A stretch of 64,000 bases of DNA, from the NCBI GenBank assembly GCA_963754645.1, contig CAVWGP010000004.1, positions 1,488,001 to 1,552,000 on the forward strand. The letters run 5' to 3'. The translations under genes and the position numbers were made by a program. This document shows, one piece after another, positions 53,191 to 62,974 of this stretch; position 1 is the first letter of the stretch, and the number at the start of each line of letters is the position of its first letter. Below the pieces are notes generated by a model. That model saw only the letters and a program-made list of their open reading frames with translations, was not told the origin of the DNA and ran no database searches. This DNA comes from CAVWGP01 sp963754645 (lineage in GTDB: Bacteria; Pseudomonadota; Alphaproteobacteria; Bin65).

Positions 53191-54588
53191 CTAGAGCAGG
53201 AACAGCGTCGCCAGGCCGAGGAACAGGAAAAACCCGAGGACATCGGTCGTCGTCGTCAGAAAGGGCCCGGCGGCGATCGCCGGGTCGATGCGGAAGCGCG
53301 CCAATGTGAGCGGGATCAGCGTCCCCGCCATGCCGCTCCACATCATGTTGAACAGCATGGCGGCGGCGAGCACCGTCGAAAGCTTCCAATCGCCGAACCA
53401 CAAGCCGGCGATGAGGCCGAGCACGAGGGCGAAAATCACGCCGTTGCTGGCGCCGATGAGAATTTCCTTGAGCACGACGCGCGCGACGGTGCCGGGCTGA
53501 ATCTCCTTGGTCGCGAGCGCCCGGACCATGACCGTGACCACCTGCATTCCGGCGTTGCCGCCCATCGCGGCCACGATCGGCATCAGCACGGCGAGCGCCA
53601 CAAGCGCCTCGATCGTCTTCTGGAACTGCGAGATCACGAGCGAAGCCAGGATCGTGTTCACCAGCGTGACGACGAGCCACTGAACCCGGCCGCGCGCGGT
53701 CACGAACATCGGGTCATGGATGCCGGTGTCGCTGACCTTGGCGAGGCGCAGCATGTCTTCTTCCGCTTCCGCCTCGATCACGTCGACGACGTCGTCGACC
53801 GTGATCATGCCGGCGAGCCGGCCCATCGGATCGATCACCGGCGCCGACACCAAGTCGCGGTCGCGGAACAGGCGTGCCACGTCCTCGCGATCCATCAGCG
53901 CGGGTATGGAGACGATGTCCTTGCGCATGATCTGGGCGACGCGGACCGGCCGCTTGGTGCGCAGCAGCACGTTGAGCGGCAGAATGCCCTTGAGCCGCTT
54001 CTGCGAGTCGATGACAAATATGTCGTAAAAATTGTCCGGCAGCTCCGGCGCATCGCGCATGTGGTCGATGGTTTCGCCAACGGTCCAGGTCTCGGGGATC
54101 GAGACCGGGTCGCGCTGCGTCATGCGGCCGGCGCTGTCTTCGGGATAGGCGAGATTTTCCTCGATTTCGGCGCGCTCGGCGGGCTCGACTTGCGCCAGGA
54201 TTTCCTTTTGCGTCTCGCGATCGAGATCCTCGATGATCTGCACGGCGTCGTCGGTTTCCAGCTCGCTCACCGCCTCGGCGATTTCCTTGGGCGAGAGATG
54301 TTCCATGACCTCCTCGCGCACCGCGTCGTCGAGTTCCGCGAGCACGTCGGGATCGAGCGCGCCGACATACTCCACGACGCGTCGCAGCAACTCCGAGTCG
54401 AGCCGTTCGAGAAGGTCGGCGACGTCGCTGTAGTGCAGCGGCCCGATGAGGCGCCGCACGCGTTCGCCCTCGCCGGCTCTGGCGGCGTCGGCGACCGCCA
54501 GCACGAGCGCCGGCCGCAGGCCGTAGATCGCGTCGCGCTCGCGCGCCGCCGCCCCGTTGTCGACAATGCTTTCAGGCGCGTCAGCCAT
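53191..54588 (-). CDS. mgtE: Magnesium transporter MgtE
   Basis: A 465-residue Mg2+ channel. In order: the MgtE N-domain (HYSDVADLLERLDSELLRRV ... EIAEAVSELETDDAVQIIEDL), two CBS domains (RDPVSIPETWTVGETIDHM, and DIVSIPALMDREDVARLF), and five transmembrane helices from about residue 325. The pore segment includes MPIVAAMGGNAGMQVVTV. The N and CBS domains act as Mg2+ sensors that close the pore. Start at the ATG 54586-54588 (MADAPESI); a longer frame adds an unstructured basic stretch. It converges on the small periplasmic protein gene. Confidence 0.94.
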   Translation of the reverse strand: MADAPESIVDNGAAARERDAIYGLRPALVLAVADAARAGEGERVRRLIGPLHYSDVADLLERLDSELLRRVVEYVGALDPDVLAELDDAVREEVMEHLSPKEIAEAVSELETDDAVQIIEDLDRETQKEILAQVEPAERAEIEENLAYPEDSAGRMTQRDPVSIPETWTVGETIDHMRDAPELPDNFYDIFVIDSQKRLKGILPLNVLLRTKRPVRVAQIMRKDIVSIPALMDREDVARLFRDRDLVSAPVIDPMGRLAGMITVDDVVDVIEAEAEEDMLRLAKVSDTGIHDPMFVTARGRVQWLVVTLVNTILASLVISQFQKTIEALVALAVLMPIVAAMGGNAGMQVVTVMVRALATKEIQPGTVARVVLKEILIGASNGVIFALVLGLIAGLWFGDWKLSTVLAAAMLFNMMWSGMAGTLIPLTLARFRIDPAIAAGPFLTTTTDVLGFFLFLGLATLFLL

Positions 54589-54719
54589 GGCGCGAGGCCG
54601 GCCGGGGCCGTCCTTCAGCGCGGGCGATCCGCTCCCGCTTGCGACCGCGCGCAACGCGCCGCGGCGCAACTATGACCCGGCCCGGCATCTTGGCCCTTGG
54701 CTGGCATGTGTGCCTCCCG

Positions 54720-54750
54720 AAAAAACAGAAAGCCCGATTTGGGGCGGGCT
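54720..54750 (-). terminator. Rho-independent terminator of tRNA-Leu
   Basis: Reading on the minus strand, AGCCCG (54750-54745) pairs with CGGGCT (54736-54731) across an 8-base loop, followed by TTTCTGTTTTTT. It begins 9 bp beyond the CCA end of the tRNA. Confidence 0.8.
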
Positions 54751-54758
54751 CTCAGCGG

Positions 54759-54845
54759 TGGTGCGGTCGAGAAGACTCGAACTTCCACGGGCTTTCGCCC
54801 ACTAGCACCTCAAGCTAGCGCGTCTACCAGTTCCGCCACGACCGC
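54759..54845 (-). tRNA. tRNA-Leu (GAG)
   Basis: An 87-nt class II tRNA with the CCA end encoded (54759-54761). The acceptor stem pairs GCGGTCG with CGACCGC and the discriminator is A. The D-arm is GTGGCGGAACTGGTAGACGC, the anticodon loop CTTGAGGTG gives GAG, and the long variable arm (TGGGCGAAAGCCCG) is typical of Leu. The T-arm ends GTTCGAGTC. A terminator follows at once. Confidence 0.95.
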
Positions 54846-54978
54846 ATTATTGGCTGTTTTTGCTGCTTGCGAGAGCCCGCCGCTCCCGGTATGGCAAAAG
54901 CCGCAGGCACGGTGGGATACCAAATCAATGCACGCGGCGCAAGCGCTGAACCATGTTGGTCGCGTAGTGGAATCGCGC

Positions 54979-55620
54979 ATGGATTGGCTGGTCGCAGACC
55001 GCCCGGTCGCCTACCCGGCCGCGCTGGATTTCATGGACAAGCGCGCCGCCGATATTCGCGCCGGGCTCGCCGCCGAAACGGTTTGGCTGCTGGAGCACCC
55101 GCCGCTCTACACCGCCGGCACCAGTGCCCATGATAGCGATCTGTTGGCCCCGATGCGCTTACCCGTCTACCGGACCGGGCGCGGCGGGCAATACACCTAT
55201 CATGGCCCCGGCCAGCGCGTCGCCTATGTCATGCTCGATCTCGCCCGACGCGGCAACGACGTCCGGCGCTACGTGTGCGACCTCGAAAACTGGATTATCG
55301 CGACGCTGGCCTGTTTCGGTGTCAAGGGCGAGCGCCGGCCCGGTCGCGTCGGCATTTGGGTCGATCGCAGCCGCGACAAGGGGCCGGGGCACGAGGACAA
55401 GATCGCCGCCATCGGCGTCCGCGTTCGGCGCTGGGTCACTCTGCACGGCCTCGCGCTTAACGTTAGTCCCGATCTCGATCACTTTGCCGGCATTGTGCCA
55501 TGCGGCATCGCCGATCCGCGGCTTGGCGTCACCTCGCTCGCGGCGCTGGGTTGCGCGGCGACGATGGCTGAGGTCGATGCCGCGCTGAGGCGCGGCTTCG
55601 GTTCCGTGTTTGCCGGCTGA
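54979..55620 (+). CDS. lipB: Lipoyl(octanoyl) transferase LipB
   Basis: A 213-residue enzyme transferring octanoate from acyl-carrier protein to lipoyl domains. It shows RGGQYTYHGPGQRVAYVMLDL, the DKIAAIGVRVRRWVTLHG block with catalytic Lys141, and IVPCGI with catalytic Cys175, the standard LipB pair. The ATG at 54979 aligns with the family's N-terminus (MDWLVADRPVAYPAAL). An in-frame ATG at 54928 is also possible and would add 17 residues. Confidence 0.93.
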   Translation: MDWLVADRPVAYPAALDFMDKRAADIRAGLAAETVWLLEHPPLYTAGTSAHDSDLLAPMRLPVYRTGRGGQYTYHGPGQRVAYVMLDLARRGNDVRRYVCDLENWIIATLACFGVKGERRPGRVGIWVDRSRDKGPGHEDKIAAIGVRVRRWVTLHGLALNVSPDLDHFAGIVPCGIADPRLGVTSLAALGCAATMAEVDAALRRGFGSVFAG

Positions 55621-55679
55621 TTCGCCGCGGCGTACGATGACCGATGCTCTCATGCCGATGAAAACCCATGGATTGAACG

Positions 55680-57702
55680 ATGCCTAGATCCGATCGCGTA
55701 TCGGCCCAATCACTTGCCCCGGTGTTGGTCGCGCTCGTCGCCGGCTGTCCGGCCAGCGCCGCCTTCGCCCAGTCCGCGACCGACACCCCGCAGCGTCCGG
55801 TTGCCGTGGTGCTGCAAGCGATCCGCGACGGGCTCAGCAAGCTCAAGCAGCGCCTCGGCGAAATCGCCGACGCCATCCCCGAGACGCCAGCGCAGATCGA
55901 GCGCATGTTTCAGCTGGCGACTGACTTCGAGGGTTGGCCGGTCCTGCTGCGCGCGCTCGGGCTGTTGATCCTGATCTTCGCGCTGGCCGGCGGGCTGGAA
56001 TACGGCTTGCGCCGCGCCGCCAAGCGGCGCCTCTGGCCGAAGCACGACCCCGATTCGTCCGCCGCGGCCAATGTCGGCAACCGCCTGGCCTGGGCCGGCC
56101 TCAACCTTGCCGCGCTCGGCTTGTTCCTGATTGCGACAATCGCCTTGTCGCTGGCGTTCTTTCACGTCGTCGATCCGCTACGCGACATGATCGTCACCGC
56201 CGCCGCGGCGCGGGTCGGCGTGCATGTGATTTGGGTGTTCGCCCGGTTGCTCGGCGCGCCCGCACCCGGCGAAGTCGCCGCCATCGGCGGGCTCGCGCTG
56301 TGCGGTTTTCTGGCCTCCGGGCTGATGCAGCTCTACGGCCTCAGCGAACCGCTCGCCGCGGCTTTCGAGATCGTCGTCAGCATCGCGGTCCTGGGTCTCG
56401 CCACGGCAAAACTCGCCGCGCCCGCGACCGCCGCGACGTCTCCGCGTCATCGCCGCGCGCGGTGGCATTTGTCGGTCGGCCTTGCCGTGCTTTGGCTCCT
56501 GTGGCTGGCGAACCTGCTGTTCAACCGCAGTACGGGAACATGGGCGGCGGCGACGGCGGCTGCGCTGTTGCCCTTGTTCTACCACGTATCGCGGCTGGCC
56601 GCGGACTACCGCGAGGCTCTGGTTCGTGAGCACCAACTGGAATCGGCGCGGCGCACGGCTCTGCGCGGAACTCTTCATCGGGCTCGCCTTGTTGGGCCGG
56701 ATCGGTTTGGCCGGCGTTGTCGCGGTTCTGGGTGCGGACGCGGCCGGCATACCCGTATTTGCGTTTCTGGCCACGCCGTCCGGCGCCACAGTGCGCTCCG
56801 CGGTGGTCAACAGCGCCATCGCCATCGCCTTTGGCTATGTCGCCTGGGCGATGATGAGCTATTGGATCGACCACAAACTGGCCGAAGAAAGCGACGATGC
56901 GGGCGCCAGCGACGCGGCGCAGGGCGAAGGCGAAGGCGGCACGGCGCGCGTCGGCACCCGGGCCGAGACGCTGCTACCGCTGTTTCGCAGCTTTGCCACC
57001 ATCGTCATTGCCACCATCGTCGTGTTTTCGCTGCTGTCGTCGCTCGGCGTCGATATCGGCCCGCTGCTGGCCGGCGCCGGCGTCGTCGGCATCGCCGTCG
57101 GTTTCGGCGCCCAGTCCTTGGTCAAGGACGTTGTCTCGGGCGTGTTTTTCCTGGTCGACGACGCATTCCGGATCGGCGAATACGTCGAGTTCGGCGACCT
57201 CCGCGGCGAAGTCGAAAAAATCTCGATCCGCTCGCTCCGCCTGCGCCATCATCGCGGCGCGATCCACACCGTGCCGTTCGGCGAGATCAAGTCGATTACG
57301 AACTACAACCGCGATTGGGTGATCATGAAACTCAAGATTTCGCTGAAATACGGCACCAACGTCGATCAAGTTCGCAAACTCGTCAAGCGCATCGGCAAGG
57401 AGATGATGGAGCACCCCGATTACGGCAAGCTCCTGCTCGAGCCGCCCAAATCGCAGGGCATTCTCGAGTTCGGCGACTACGGCGTCGTCCTGCGCGTCAA
57501 GTTCAAGAGCAAGCCGCGCGAGCAATTCGTTCTCCGGCGCGTCATCAACGAGCGTCTCAAGGTCGAGTTCGCCAAGAACGGCATCGAATTCGCCTATCCC
57601 ACCGTGACCATCGACCGCGCCGAGAGCGCCGGCCCGGCCGATGCGCTGGCCGCGGCGGCGGCGCAGCGCGTCCTGCAGCAGACTGAAAAGCAACCGGCCT
57701 AG
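55680..57702 (+). pseudogene. Mechanosensitive ion channel, MscS family (single frameshift as read)
   Basis: The gene opens with a signal peptide (VLVALVAGCPASAAFA) and several membrane helices to about residue 320 (REALVREHQLESARR). The homology then changes frame at about 56650-56680, where one extra base seems to be present. It continues as CAELFIGLALLGRIGLAGVV, then the MscS core GAGVVGIAVGFGAQSLVKD and the C-terminal domain VPFGEIKSITNYNRDW ... LRRVINERLKVEFAKNGIEF. The repaired protein would be about 673 residues, in the range of large MscS/YbdG/YnaI-type channels. Such channels release solutes on osmotic downshock. Assembly error is likelier than decay, because the rest is well conserved. 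Confidence 0.85.
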
Positions 57703-57706
57703 CGGA

Positions 57707-58246
57707 CTACACGTGCTCGCCCGTGTCCAGGGAAAGATCGATCGCCTTGACCGGACCCATAAGCCGGGCGTTGATGAAAAGCACCGTCCAGATCGCGGCG
57801 ACGGCGGTTTTCTCGGTTTCCCTAACGTCAACCGCGCAGCGCGTGCGGAAGATCCATCTGCCGGCCCCCTTCGCTTCGCATTTGATCAGCGAGGCGCGCA
57901 TCCGGACATGGCCGCCAACGGGGACCGGCGAGAGAAATCGCACCCGATCGAAGCCGACGTTGATGCCATAGTCGATCCCGTCGGGCATCATGGCCGCCGA
58001 GATCGACAGATGCGTCATCAAAGACAGCGTAAGAAAACCATGGGCGATCACGCCGCCATAGGGGCCGTGCTCCTTGGCCCAGGCCGGATCGACGTGCAGC
58101 CGGTTCATATCTTCGGTCGCGCGCGCGAACTCATCGACGCGCGCCTGTTCGATGCGAAACCAATCCGAAACGCCGATCGGCTTGCCGATGTAGTGCGCGC
58201 TGTTGTCGATATGATAGGGGATGCCGTCCAGTGGTGTGCGCCCCAT
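57707..58246 (-). CDS. MaoC-family dehydratase
   Basis: A 179-residue hot-dog (R)-hydratase. The hydratase-2 motif is DMNRLHVDPAWAKEHGPYGGVIAHGF, where the Asp and His form the catalytic pair. It hydrates enoyl-CoA thioesters; the physiological substrate is not known. It converges on the mscS-like gene (4 bp apart) and lies 18 bp downstream of the acylphosphatase gene on the same strand. Start is the ATG at 58244-58246. Confidence 0.88.
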   Translation of the reverse strand: MGRTPLDGIPYHIDNSAHYIGKPIGVSDWFRIEQARVDEFARATEDMNRLHVDPAWAKEHGPYGGVIAHGFLTLSLMTHLSISAAMMPDGIDYGINVGFDRVRFLSPVPVGGHVRMRASLIKCEAKGAGRWIFRTRCAVDVRETEKTAVAAIWTVLFINARLMGPVKAIDLSLDTGEHV

Positions 58247-58264
58247 GCCCTCGTCCCCCTACCC

Positions 58265-58558
58265 TCAACCCGTCGCGCGTTGAACAAATTCCGCCGAACC
58301 GTCGTCGGCCGCGCTGGCGGCCTCGACAGTGTCGACGCGAGCCGCCGGCGGCCCTCGCCGACAAGCGATTACCATGGCAATTACGCTGGCCGCCGCGCCA
58401 ACGAACAATGCTTCAACTCCGCCGTCGCGCCGATTGCGGACCCAGCCGCGCAAACCGCGCAATCGCGCCTGCTCGACCATCCAGCCTCGATACCAGACGC
58501 CTTGCACCCGCCCCGAGATTCGGACTGAAACTGCCACGTCCCCTTCGCGCGCGGACAT
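58265..58558 (-). CDS. Acylphosphatase
   Basis: A 97-residue acylphosphatase hydrolysing acyl phosphates. Catalytic Arg24 is in the phosphate-binding loop GRVQGVWYRG, and Asn42 is in GWVRNRRDGGVEA. The C-terminal half after residue ~55 departs from the family: the usual FxPGPPxAxV region reads as ACRRGPPAARVDTVEA, still recognisable. Start is the ATG at 58556-58558. Confidence 0.88.
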   Translation of the reverse strand: MSAREGDVAVSVRISGRVQGVWYRGWMVEQARLRGLRGWVRNRRDGGVEALFVGAAASVIAMVIACRRGPPAARVDTVEAASAADDGSAEFVQRATG

Positions 58559-58636
58559 GCTGCACTCATATCCAATGCGCGGCGATAAGCCAAGCAATTC
58601 GCCATGGCCCCGGCCGCGCGGCGCCGCGGTTCACAT

Positions 58637-60802
58637 TTAGAAATTCAGCTCGCGGACGACGACGGCGGCGGCCTGGCGCCAAATGCGCACAATCAAACTT
58701 TGCGCAGGCGCGTCGATAAACACCGTGCCGCGCATCTCGCTGGCGATCGGCACGCCCGCCTCGATCGCGGCGAAATGCACGCGATAGACCGCCGCGGTCG
58801 GCTTGAGCGCGCCGTCCGGCTCGCGGGTCACGGGAATATCGCCGCCGTAAATCGATGCCAGCGACGCGACCGACAGGGCCGCGATGTTGCTTGGCTCGAT
58901 CGACTGAACCACGAGCGCGAAGTCCGCGCCTTCGGGGACCGACGGCAGGAACCGCGCGCGGGCGCCGATGCGAACGCGGCTCAGATCGTGCTCGCTGACA
59001 TAAGCCGTAATCGCCACGCGGGTGGGATCGACGAGGACGCCGAGCAATGTTTTTTCGTTGAGCCACTGACCCAGATAAATATCCGTGTTGAGCTGCTGGA
59101 TGCGGCCGGCAAACGGCGCGTGAATCTCGAGGCGTTTCTGTTCTTCCAAGAGGCCCGCGAGCTTGGCCCGGTTGGCCAGCAGTTTTTCGATCAGCACCGG
59201 CTGCTTTTCCGCCTGCGCCGCGTCGGACCCGGTCTGCTCGATCTCGCGCCGCAGCGCTTCGATTTCGAGCTCGGCCAGCTTGATGTTCTGCCGCAGCGTC
59301 GAGGAATCGAGGCCGAAGATGAGCGCATTTGCCGCCACCGTTTCGCCGTCGCGCACTTGAACATTGGCCAGCCGGCCCGGTACGGGTGCATAGATCTTCG
59401 ACACCTGCTGCGCGCCGAGGAACGCCGGCGCGCCGACCTCGCCATACCACGGCACGAACAGCGCGAGAAAAAGCGCCGCGATCGCGCCCAACGTGGCGAC
59501 GCCGCCGCGCGTCAAATTCATTCCGCTACGCTGCTTGAGCCACACGCGCACCTCCTGCCCGATCGGGCGCAGAATGAACCACCATAGCTCGACCACGAGC
59601 AGAAACAGGCCGAGCAACTTGAAGAAGTAGTGATAGACGGCAAAAGCGATGCCGACGAAAAGGAAGAAGCGATAAATCCAGGTGAAATACGCGTAGAACA
59701 GCAGCAGGCGCCGCCGCCGCGACGAGAACTGCTCGGGCGGCGCCACGCCGAAGCCGAACAGGAACTCGCGCAGGCGCCAGCGGGCGAGCGCGAAAGCCCG
59801 GTTTTGCAGGTTCGGCACCTCGAGCCAATCGGATAGGACGTAGTATCCGTCGAAGCGCATGAACGGACTGAGATTGATCGCGACGGTCGAAACCCAATTG
59901 ACGACCGCGATCGCAAAGGCCGCGTTGCGCAAGGCGCCGTCCGGCGCCGCACACCAAATCAAGGTGGCAAGCACCGCGAGCGAAATTTCCGCCGCCACGC
60001 CCGCCAAATCGACCTCCATCCGCGCGCGGCGCAACGTCAGGCGCCACGCATCGGTCGTATCGGTGTAGGGCACCGGCCAAAACAGCAGAAACGCGACACC
60101 CATCGACGGCACCCGCAAGCCGTGATGCTTCGCGGTCAAGCCATGGCCGAATTCGTGGATGACCTTGCTGACGGCCAGCGCCGCCGCAAACCACGCAAAG
60201 CCTTGCAGCGAGAGGCTGTTGGCCAAACTTTGCTCGAATTTGTCCCATTGCCGCCCGATCAAATAGAGGCCGAGCAGTGCCACGACGCCGAGCAGCGACC
60301 AATAGGCGCGGCCGAAAAAGAACCGGCAATACGGAGCGACGCGCCCAAGGAAGCCATCGGGCCGCAGCAACGGAACGCGGAAGAATAGGTAGCTGTGCAG
60401 CAGCCAAACGCCGATATTGCGCTTGCGCGCGTCGCGGTCGCGGATCAGCCGGGCGACGCCGTCGGCATCGGCGCAAACCGCGAGCTGATTGCCGAGCAGG
60501 AATTCGGCCAAGGCCTGCACGTCCTGCGGATCGATAACGATGCCGCCGCGCTTCGATATCAACGCCGCAAGCGCGTCGGGCGGCATAGGCCGCCACTCGC
60601 TCAGAATGCGAAACTCGCGCCAGCCGATCCGGAAAAAGCAGTTGCGCAACGGGTCGTGGATCGTCCAACTCGGCGAGCCGTCGGTTTGCCGCGGCCCCGG
60701 CACGAGGTCGAGATCGTCGCGCAGGTCCGGCAGGATCGCGATCGGCTTCCGGCCCGTGGCGAGCTTCGGTCCCGGCGCCGCCAGGCTGGATGCCGGTATC
60801 AC
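58637..60802 (-). CDS. M50/site-2-protease-fold membrane protein fused to an HlyD-type adaptor
   Basis: A 721-residue protein. Residues ~1-140 are soluble, with a PqqD-like stretch (LISKRGGIVIDPQDVQALAEFLLG). A site-2 protease-type membrane domain follows, with zinc motif HEFGH (216-220) and Asp318 in FMRFDGYY as probable third ligand. After about residue 500 comes a membrane helix and an HlyD/biotin-lipoyl adaptor (YAPVPGRLANVQVRDGETV, a coiled coil, then HAPFAGRIQQLNTD). Start is a GTG at 60800-60802, 4 bp after the GAF-HlyD stop. It probably helps build an export channel with the TolC- and HlyD-type neighbours; no ATPase is seen. Whether it cuts peptides is unknown. Confidence 0.85.
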   Translation of the reverse strand: MIPASSLAAPGPKLATGRKPIAILPDLRDDLDLVPGPRQTDGSPSWTIHDPLRNCFFRIGWREFRILSEWRPMPPDALAALISKRGGIVIDPQDVQALAEFLLGNQLAVCADADGVARLIRDRDARKRNIGVWLLHSYLFFRVPLLRPDGFLGRVAPYCRFFFGRAYWSLLGVVALLGLYLIGRQWDKFEQSLANSLSLQGFAWFAAALAVSKVIHEFGHGLTAKHHGLRVPSMGVAFLLFWPVPYTDTTDAWRLTLRRARMEVDLAGVAAEISLAVLATLIWCAAPDGALRNAAFAIAVVNWVSTVAINLSPFMRFDGYYVLSDWLEVPNLQNRAFALARWRLREFLFGFGVAPPEQFSSRRRRLLLFYAYFTWIYRFFLFVGIAFAVYHYFFKLLGLFLLVVELWWFILRPIGQEVRVWLKQRSGMNLTRGGVATLGAIAALFLALFVPWYGEVGAPAFLGAQQVSKIYAPVPGRLANVQVRDGETVAANALIFGLDSSTLRQNIKLAELEIEALRREIEQTGSDAAQAEKQPVLIEKLLANRAKLAGLLEEQKRLEIHAPFAGRIQQLNTDIYLGQWLNEKTLLGVLVDPTRVAITAYVSEHDLSRVRIGARARFLPSVPEGADFALVVQSIEPSNIAALSVASLASIYGGDIPVTREPDGALKPTAAVYRVHFAAIEAGVPIASEMRGTVFIDAPAQSLIVRIWRQAAAVVVRELNF

Positions 60803-60806
60803 GGCT

Positions 60807-62175
60807 TCACCAGCCGACGGTCTGCCGCAGGGCGGCGATCGGCCTGCGGAACAAATAGTAAAAGAGCGTGACGCGCTCGCCGTAGAGCTTGGCCGAGCCG
60901 TTGAGGCCGAGCCGCGCGGTTTCGTCCGGCATGTCGAAATCGGCCCGCAAGCGATAGGACATGATTTGCGCCGGCGAGCTTTCCGCCTCGTAGCTGGTCT
61001 CGACAAGGCGCGCCGACAGCGGCTTCAGCGGCGCGATATGCATGAAGAAACGGACTTCGGCCCCCGGCGCAAGATTGACCGCATCGCCGACCGGCAGCCA
61101 AATTTGCAGGCGCGTTCGCGCTGGATCGGCCACGCTCATGATTTTTTGTCCGATCTCGACCGGCCGGCCAACCCAATCGTTCGGATCCGAATAAACCGCA
61201 ACTCCGTCGCGCGGCGCCACGACTTTCATTTGTTGGAGCAATGTCGCGTAGTAATCGATTTCGGTTTGCCGCAGCTCGACGCGCACGCGCAGCAAATCGG
61301 TTTCCGCCTTGCTTTCGTTGCTGGTGAACGCCTTTTGCGACGCGCGCAGCAGCTCGGCGCGCGTCAGCTCGAGCGAACGCTGGGCCACTTCGTGCTTGGT
61401 TCGGATTTCGGTATCGTCGAACGTCAAGAGCAGTTGACCGCGCTTCACGGCCGCGCCCGGCCGCACCTCGATCGTCTTGACGACGCCCTTGACCGGCGCC
61501 GTTACGACGGTCGAAATCCCGGGCGATGATCTCGGCCGGCGCGATGGCGGAGAGATGCACCGGAAGCAACAGGCCGGCCGCGAGCAGTCCCGGCGCCACG
61601 TAGCGCAGCGCGACGCGGCGCCAATTGCGTTTCCCGTCCCGCCCGCGGCGCGGCGCCAGCAGCGCGCGCTCGGCATGGCCGAAAAGATCGGCGACATGTT
61701 CGGCCACGACGAAATCGGCTTCGCGCCAAGCGTCGCTCCTGATCAAAATCAAACCGCCCGTCGTGAGGCCGCGATCGCCGAACGGCAGCCACATCACGCG
61801 GCCGGTCGCCGAACTTGCCCATTCGTCGCGCAGCGAGCCCGGCGGCAGTTTGTCGGCCAGGATTTCATGAATCTTGCCGCAATTCGGTCCGGCAGCCACC
61901 GTCTTGGCCAATGCCGCGGCCCAACGGACGAACGGCGCGTCGCGCGCAACGCCGGAAACCGCCGAGATCGCCTCGATGCGCGGCTCGTCGTTGCCCTTGA
62001 GCCAATAGAGCGCAGTGCCATAAGGCAAAACGCGCTGCGTCTCGTTGACGATGACGAAGCCCAGCGTCGCCGCGTCGGTCGCCCTGCGGGCTTCGATCTC
62101 GAGCTGCAGCAGCGCGGTCAGCCGCCGGACCTGGGCGGCGTTGTCGGTTGGGCGAAGCGGCGGGTTGATGGACAT
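60807..62175 (-). pseudogene. GAF-domain / HlyD-type membrane-fusion protein (single frameshift as read)
   Basis: The first frame starts MSINPPLRPTDNAAQVRR and encodes a GAF-like sensory domain (about residues 20-175), a membrane helix (APGLLAAGLLLPVHLSAI) and the start of an HlyD adaptor ending PAEIIARD. Near 61513-61516 one extra base shifts the reading to STVVTAPVKGVVKTIEVRPGAAV. The rest is a normal HlyD adaptor (coiled coil, DGVAVYSDPNDWVGRPVEIG, ending RPIAALRQTVGW). The repaired protein is about 455 residues. It lies 8 bp after the short HlyD gene and 4 bp before the M50-HlyD gene. An assembly error is likely. Confidence 0.83.
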
Positions 62176-62183
62176 GGCGGCGC

Positions 62184-62969
62184 CTATTCGCGTGCAAGTT
62201 GCACGTTTCCGCTCATGCCCGGCAGCAATTCGGGGTGCTCGCCGACGATCTCGCCGATAATCTCGATCGAGCGGCTCACCGCATCGACGCGGGCGCTCAT
62301 CAAGGTTACCTTGGCCGCGTAGGACCGTCCGGTTTCGTCGACCGCTATCTTGAACGGCGCGTCGATCTTGAGCCATGCGAGCCACTGGGACGGCACGATC
62401 ATCGTGACCCGCAGCGGACCGGTGGCGACGATTTCGAGCAGCGGCTTGTTGGACTGGGCAACTTCATAAGCGTTGATGTAGCGCTTGGCGACTCGGCCGT
62501 CGTAGGGCGCCGCAACCACGCAGCGCTCGACGATGGCCCTGATTTCCGCAAGCTGTCCGTCGGCCTTCATCGCCTCGGCCTTGGCGATTTCGACCTCAAG
62601 CTGGCCGATCGATTTGAGCTGCGCCAGGCGCTCCTTGGCTTGAAGCTGCGCGCGCGCCGAATTGTACGACGCTTCCGCCATCGTCAATCGGGCGCGATGC
62701 ACGGCGCAGTCGAATTCGACCAGCACCGAATTTTTTACAAATCGCGAGCCGGTATCGACGTTGACGCGCAACACGGTCAACGTGAGCTCGGTCGAAAGCG
62801 CCGCCTCCTTCTGGGCGGCGATCAGCGCGCGAACCGGGCGGTTTTCCGATTGCGCAACGACATCGGGCACGATCGCGCAAACGGAAAAGTGGACGGCGCA
62901 CGCAAGGCGCGCGAAGCCGCTTGCCGTGCGCAGCCGAGGAGTCGCTCTTGTTTCGTTGCAATGCCTCAT
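62184..62969 (-). CDS. HlyD/RND-type periplasmic adaptor (short)
   Basis: A 261-residue adaptor with an N-terminal hydrophobic segment (ARLACAVHFSVCAIVPDVVA), then a lipoyl half-motif RVNVDTGSRFVKNSVLVEFD, a coiled coil (RAQLQAKERLAQLKSIGQLEVEIAKAEA), the second lipoyl half VAAPYDGRVAKRYINAYE and a beta-barrel domain. Such adaptors link inner-membrane pumps to TolC-like ducts. It lies 5 bp after the TolC-family gene and 8 bp before the GAF-HlyD gene. Confidence 0.87.
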   Translation of the reverse strand: MRHCNETRATPRLRTASGFARLACAVHFSVCAIVPDVVAQSENRPVRALIAAQKEAALSTELTLTVLRVNVDTGSRFVKNSVLVEFDCAVHRARLTMAEASYNSARAQLQAKERLAQLKSIGQLEVEIAKAEAMKADGQLAEIRAIVERCVVAAPYDGRVAKRYINAYEVAQSNKPLLEIVATGPLRVTMIVPSQWLAWLKIDAPFKIAVDETGRSYAAKVTLMSARVDAVSRSIEIIGEIVGEHPELLPGMSGNVQLARE

Positions 62970-62974
62970 CGAAT

